DNA from: Chloroflexota bacterium
GTDB taxonomy: Bacteria; Chloroflexota; Anaerolineae; Anaerolineales; UBA11858
Assembly: GCA_003513015.1 (NCBI GenBank)
Contig: DOTA01000033.1
Coordinates: forward strand, 429 to 7,728
Direction: 5' to 3'
DNA: 7,300 nt
Shown piece after piece: positions 7,105-7,300 of the stretch. The notes under the pieces are model-generated. The model did not search any database, was not told the origin of the DNA, and was given only the letters and a program-made list of their open reading frames with translations. The number at the start of each line of letters is the position of its first letter. The stretch's first letter is position 1. The position numbers and the translations under genes are program-made.

Positions 7105-7139
7105 TCCGAAATTATCTGTACAACTCAGATATTATCGGA
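7105..7139. repeat. 35-base imperfect palindrome with a 7-base centre, upstream of the integrase
   Basis: The arms TCCGAAATTATCTG (7105-7118) and CAGATATTATCGGA (7126-7139) are complementary at 12 of 14 positions. They flank a 7-base centre at 7119-7125. Arms of this length around a 6-8 base centre are the layout of core sites for tyrosine recombinases. The right arm also holds a -10-like TATTAT (7130-7135), so it could instead be an operator over the integrase promoter. It ends 30 bases before the integrase start codon. Confidence 0.65.
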
Positions 7140-7169
7140 ACTGGATATTTGTAACCGGAGGAAGCACGG

Positions 7170-7300
7170 ATGAAAAGTCCAATCAGTTTTTCAAAAGCAG
7201 TCGAGGGGTATCTATTGGCCGTTAGTGCTGGTCACTTGAGTGAGCACACGATCAGAGATTATCAGACAACATTCCAAAAGTTGACCGATTATTTAAATGA
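7170..7300 (+). CDS. Tyrosine recombinase/phage-type integrase, N-terminal part (3' end outside window)
   Basis: An ATG at 7170 preceded by GGAGG (7157-7161, 8-base spacing) opens a frame to the right edge, giving 43 complete codons. The peptide has the pattern of a SAM-like core-binding domain of XerC/XerD-type integrases: a first helix with FSKAVEGYLLAV (8-19), then the hallmark LSEHTIRDYQTTFQKLTDYL (residues 23-42). The catalytic domain with Arg, His and Tyr is outside the window, so activity cannot be judged. It lacks the N-terminal pattern remembered for integron IntI proteins. It is transcribed away from tRNA-Val, and palindromes and AACCG repeats fill the 218 bases between them. A housekeeping Xer protein is possible, but the position beside a tRNA favours an integrated element. 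Confidence 0.8.
   Translation, partial: MKSPISFSKAVEGYLLAVSAGHLSEHTIRDYQTTFQKLTDYLN

Noticed and set aside
7007..7225. Plus-strand open frame overlapping the integrase start
   Set aside because: It is in a different frame from the integrase, begins inside the inverted repeat and has no ribosome site or family features.

Overview
The window reads as a bacterial core-genome segment of moderate GC content that runs, at its right edge, into what may be a mobile element. Good Shine-Dalgarno sites (AGGAGGT, AAGGAG), the order rpsB-tsf-pyrH-frr-uppS-cdsA, a short 200-residue EF-Ts, a class II fructose-1,6-bisphosphatase and an S2 protein with a long acidic tail together suggest Chloroflexota, perhaps Anaerolineae. 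This is inference from gene content and protein style; no marker here proves it.

Layout, left to right. Positions 1-860 hold the N-terminal part of a radical SAM protein (minus strand, running off the left edge). Positions 957-1940 hold glpX. Positions 2013-6624 hold cdsA, uppS, frr, pyrH, tsf and rpsB, all on the minus strand and transcribed from rpsB towards cdsA. This block makes translation factors (S2, EF-Ts, ribosome recycling factor), UMP kinase, and two lipid/envelope enzymes (undecaprenyl diphosphate synthase and CDP-diacylglycerol synthase). An intrinsic terminator lies directly after tsf and another directly after cdsA. The block therefore looks like a high-output rpsB-tsf unit, with pyrH-frr-uppS-cdsA reached at least partly by read-through, and then a separate glpX unit.

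Positions 6625-6877 are a divergent control region. A good minus-strand promoter drives rpsB through a leader of about 150 nt with several possible stems, including a choice of two pairings near the Shine-Dalgarno site. Twenty-seven bases away, a near-consensus plus-strand promoter drives tRNA-Val(CAC) at 6878-6951. The spacer of that promoter contains a perfect 6-bp dyad.

Positions 6952-7169 have no gene but are dense in symmetry: a 60-base nested inverted repeat right after the tRNA, a 35-base near-palindrome with a 7-base centre, and four AACCG motifs. A gene for a tyrosine recombinase/integrase starts at 7170 and runs off the right edge. A tRNA 3' end, inverted repeats and an integrase start in this order suggest the edge of an integrated element or a recombinase-associated site. 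This is the part of the window most likely to hold something undescribed.
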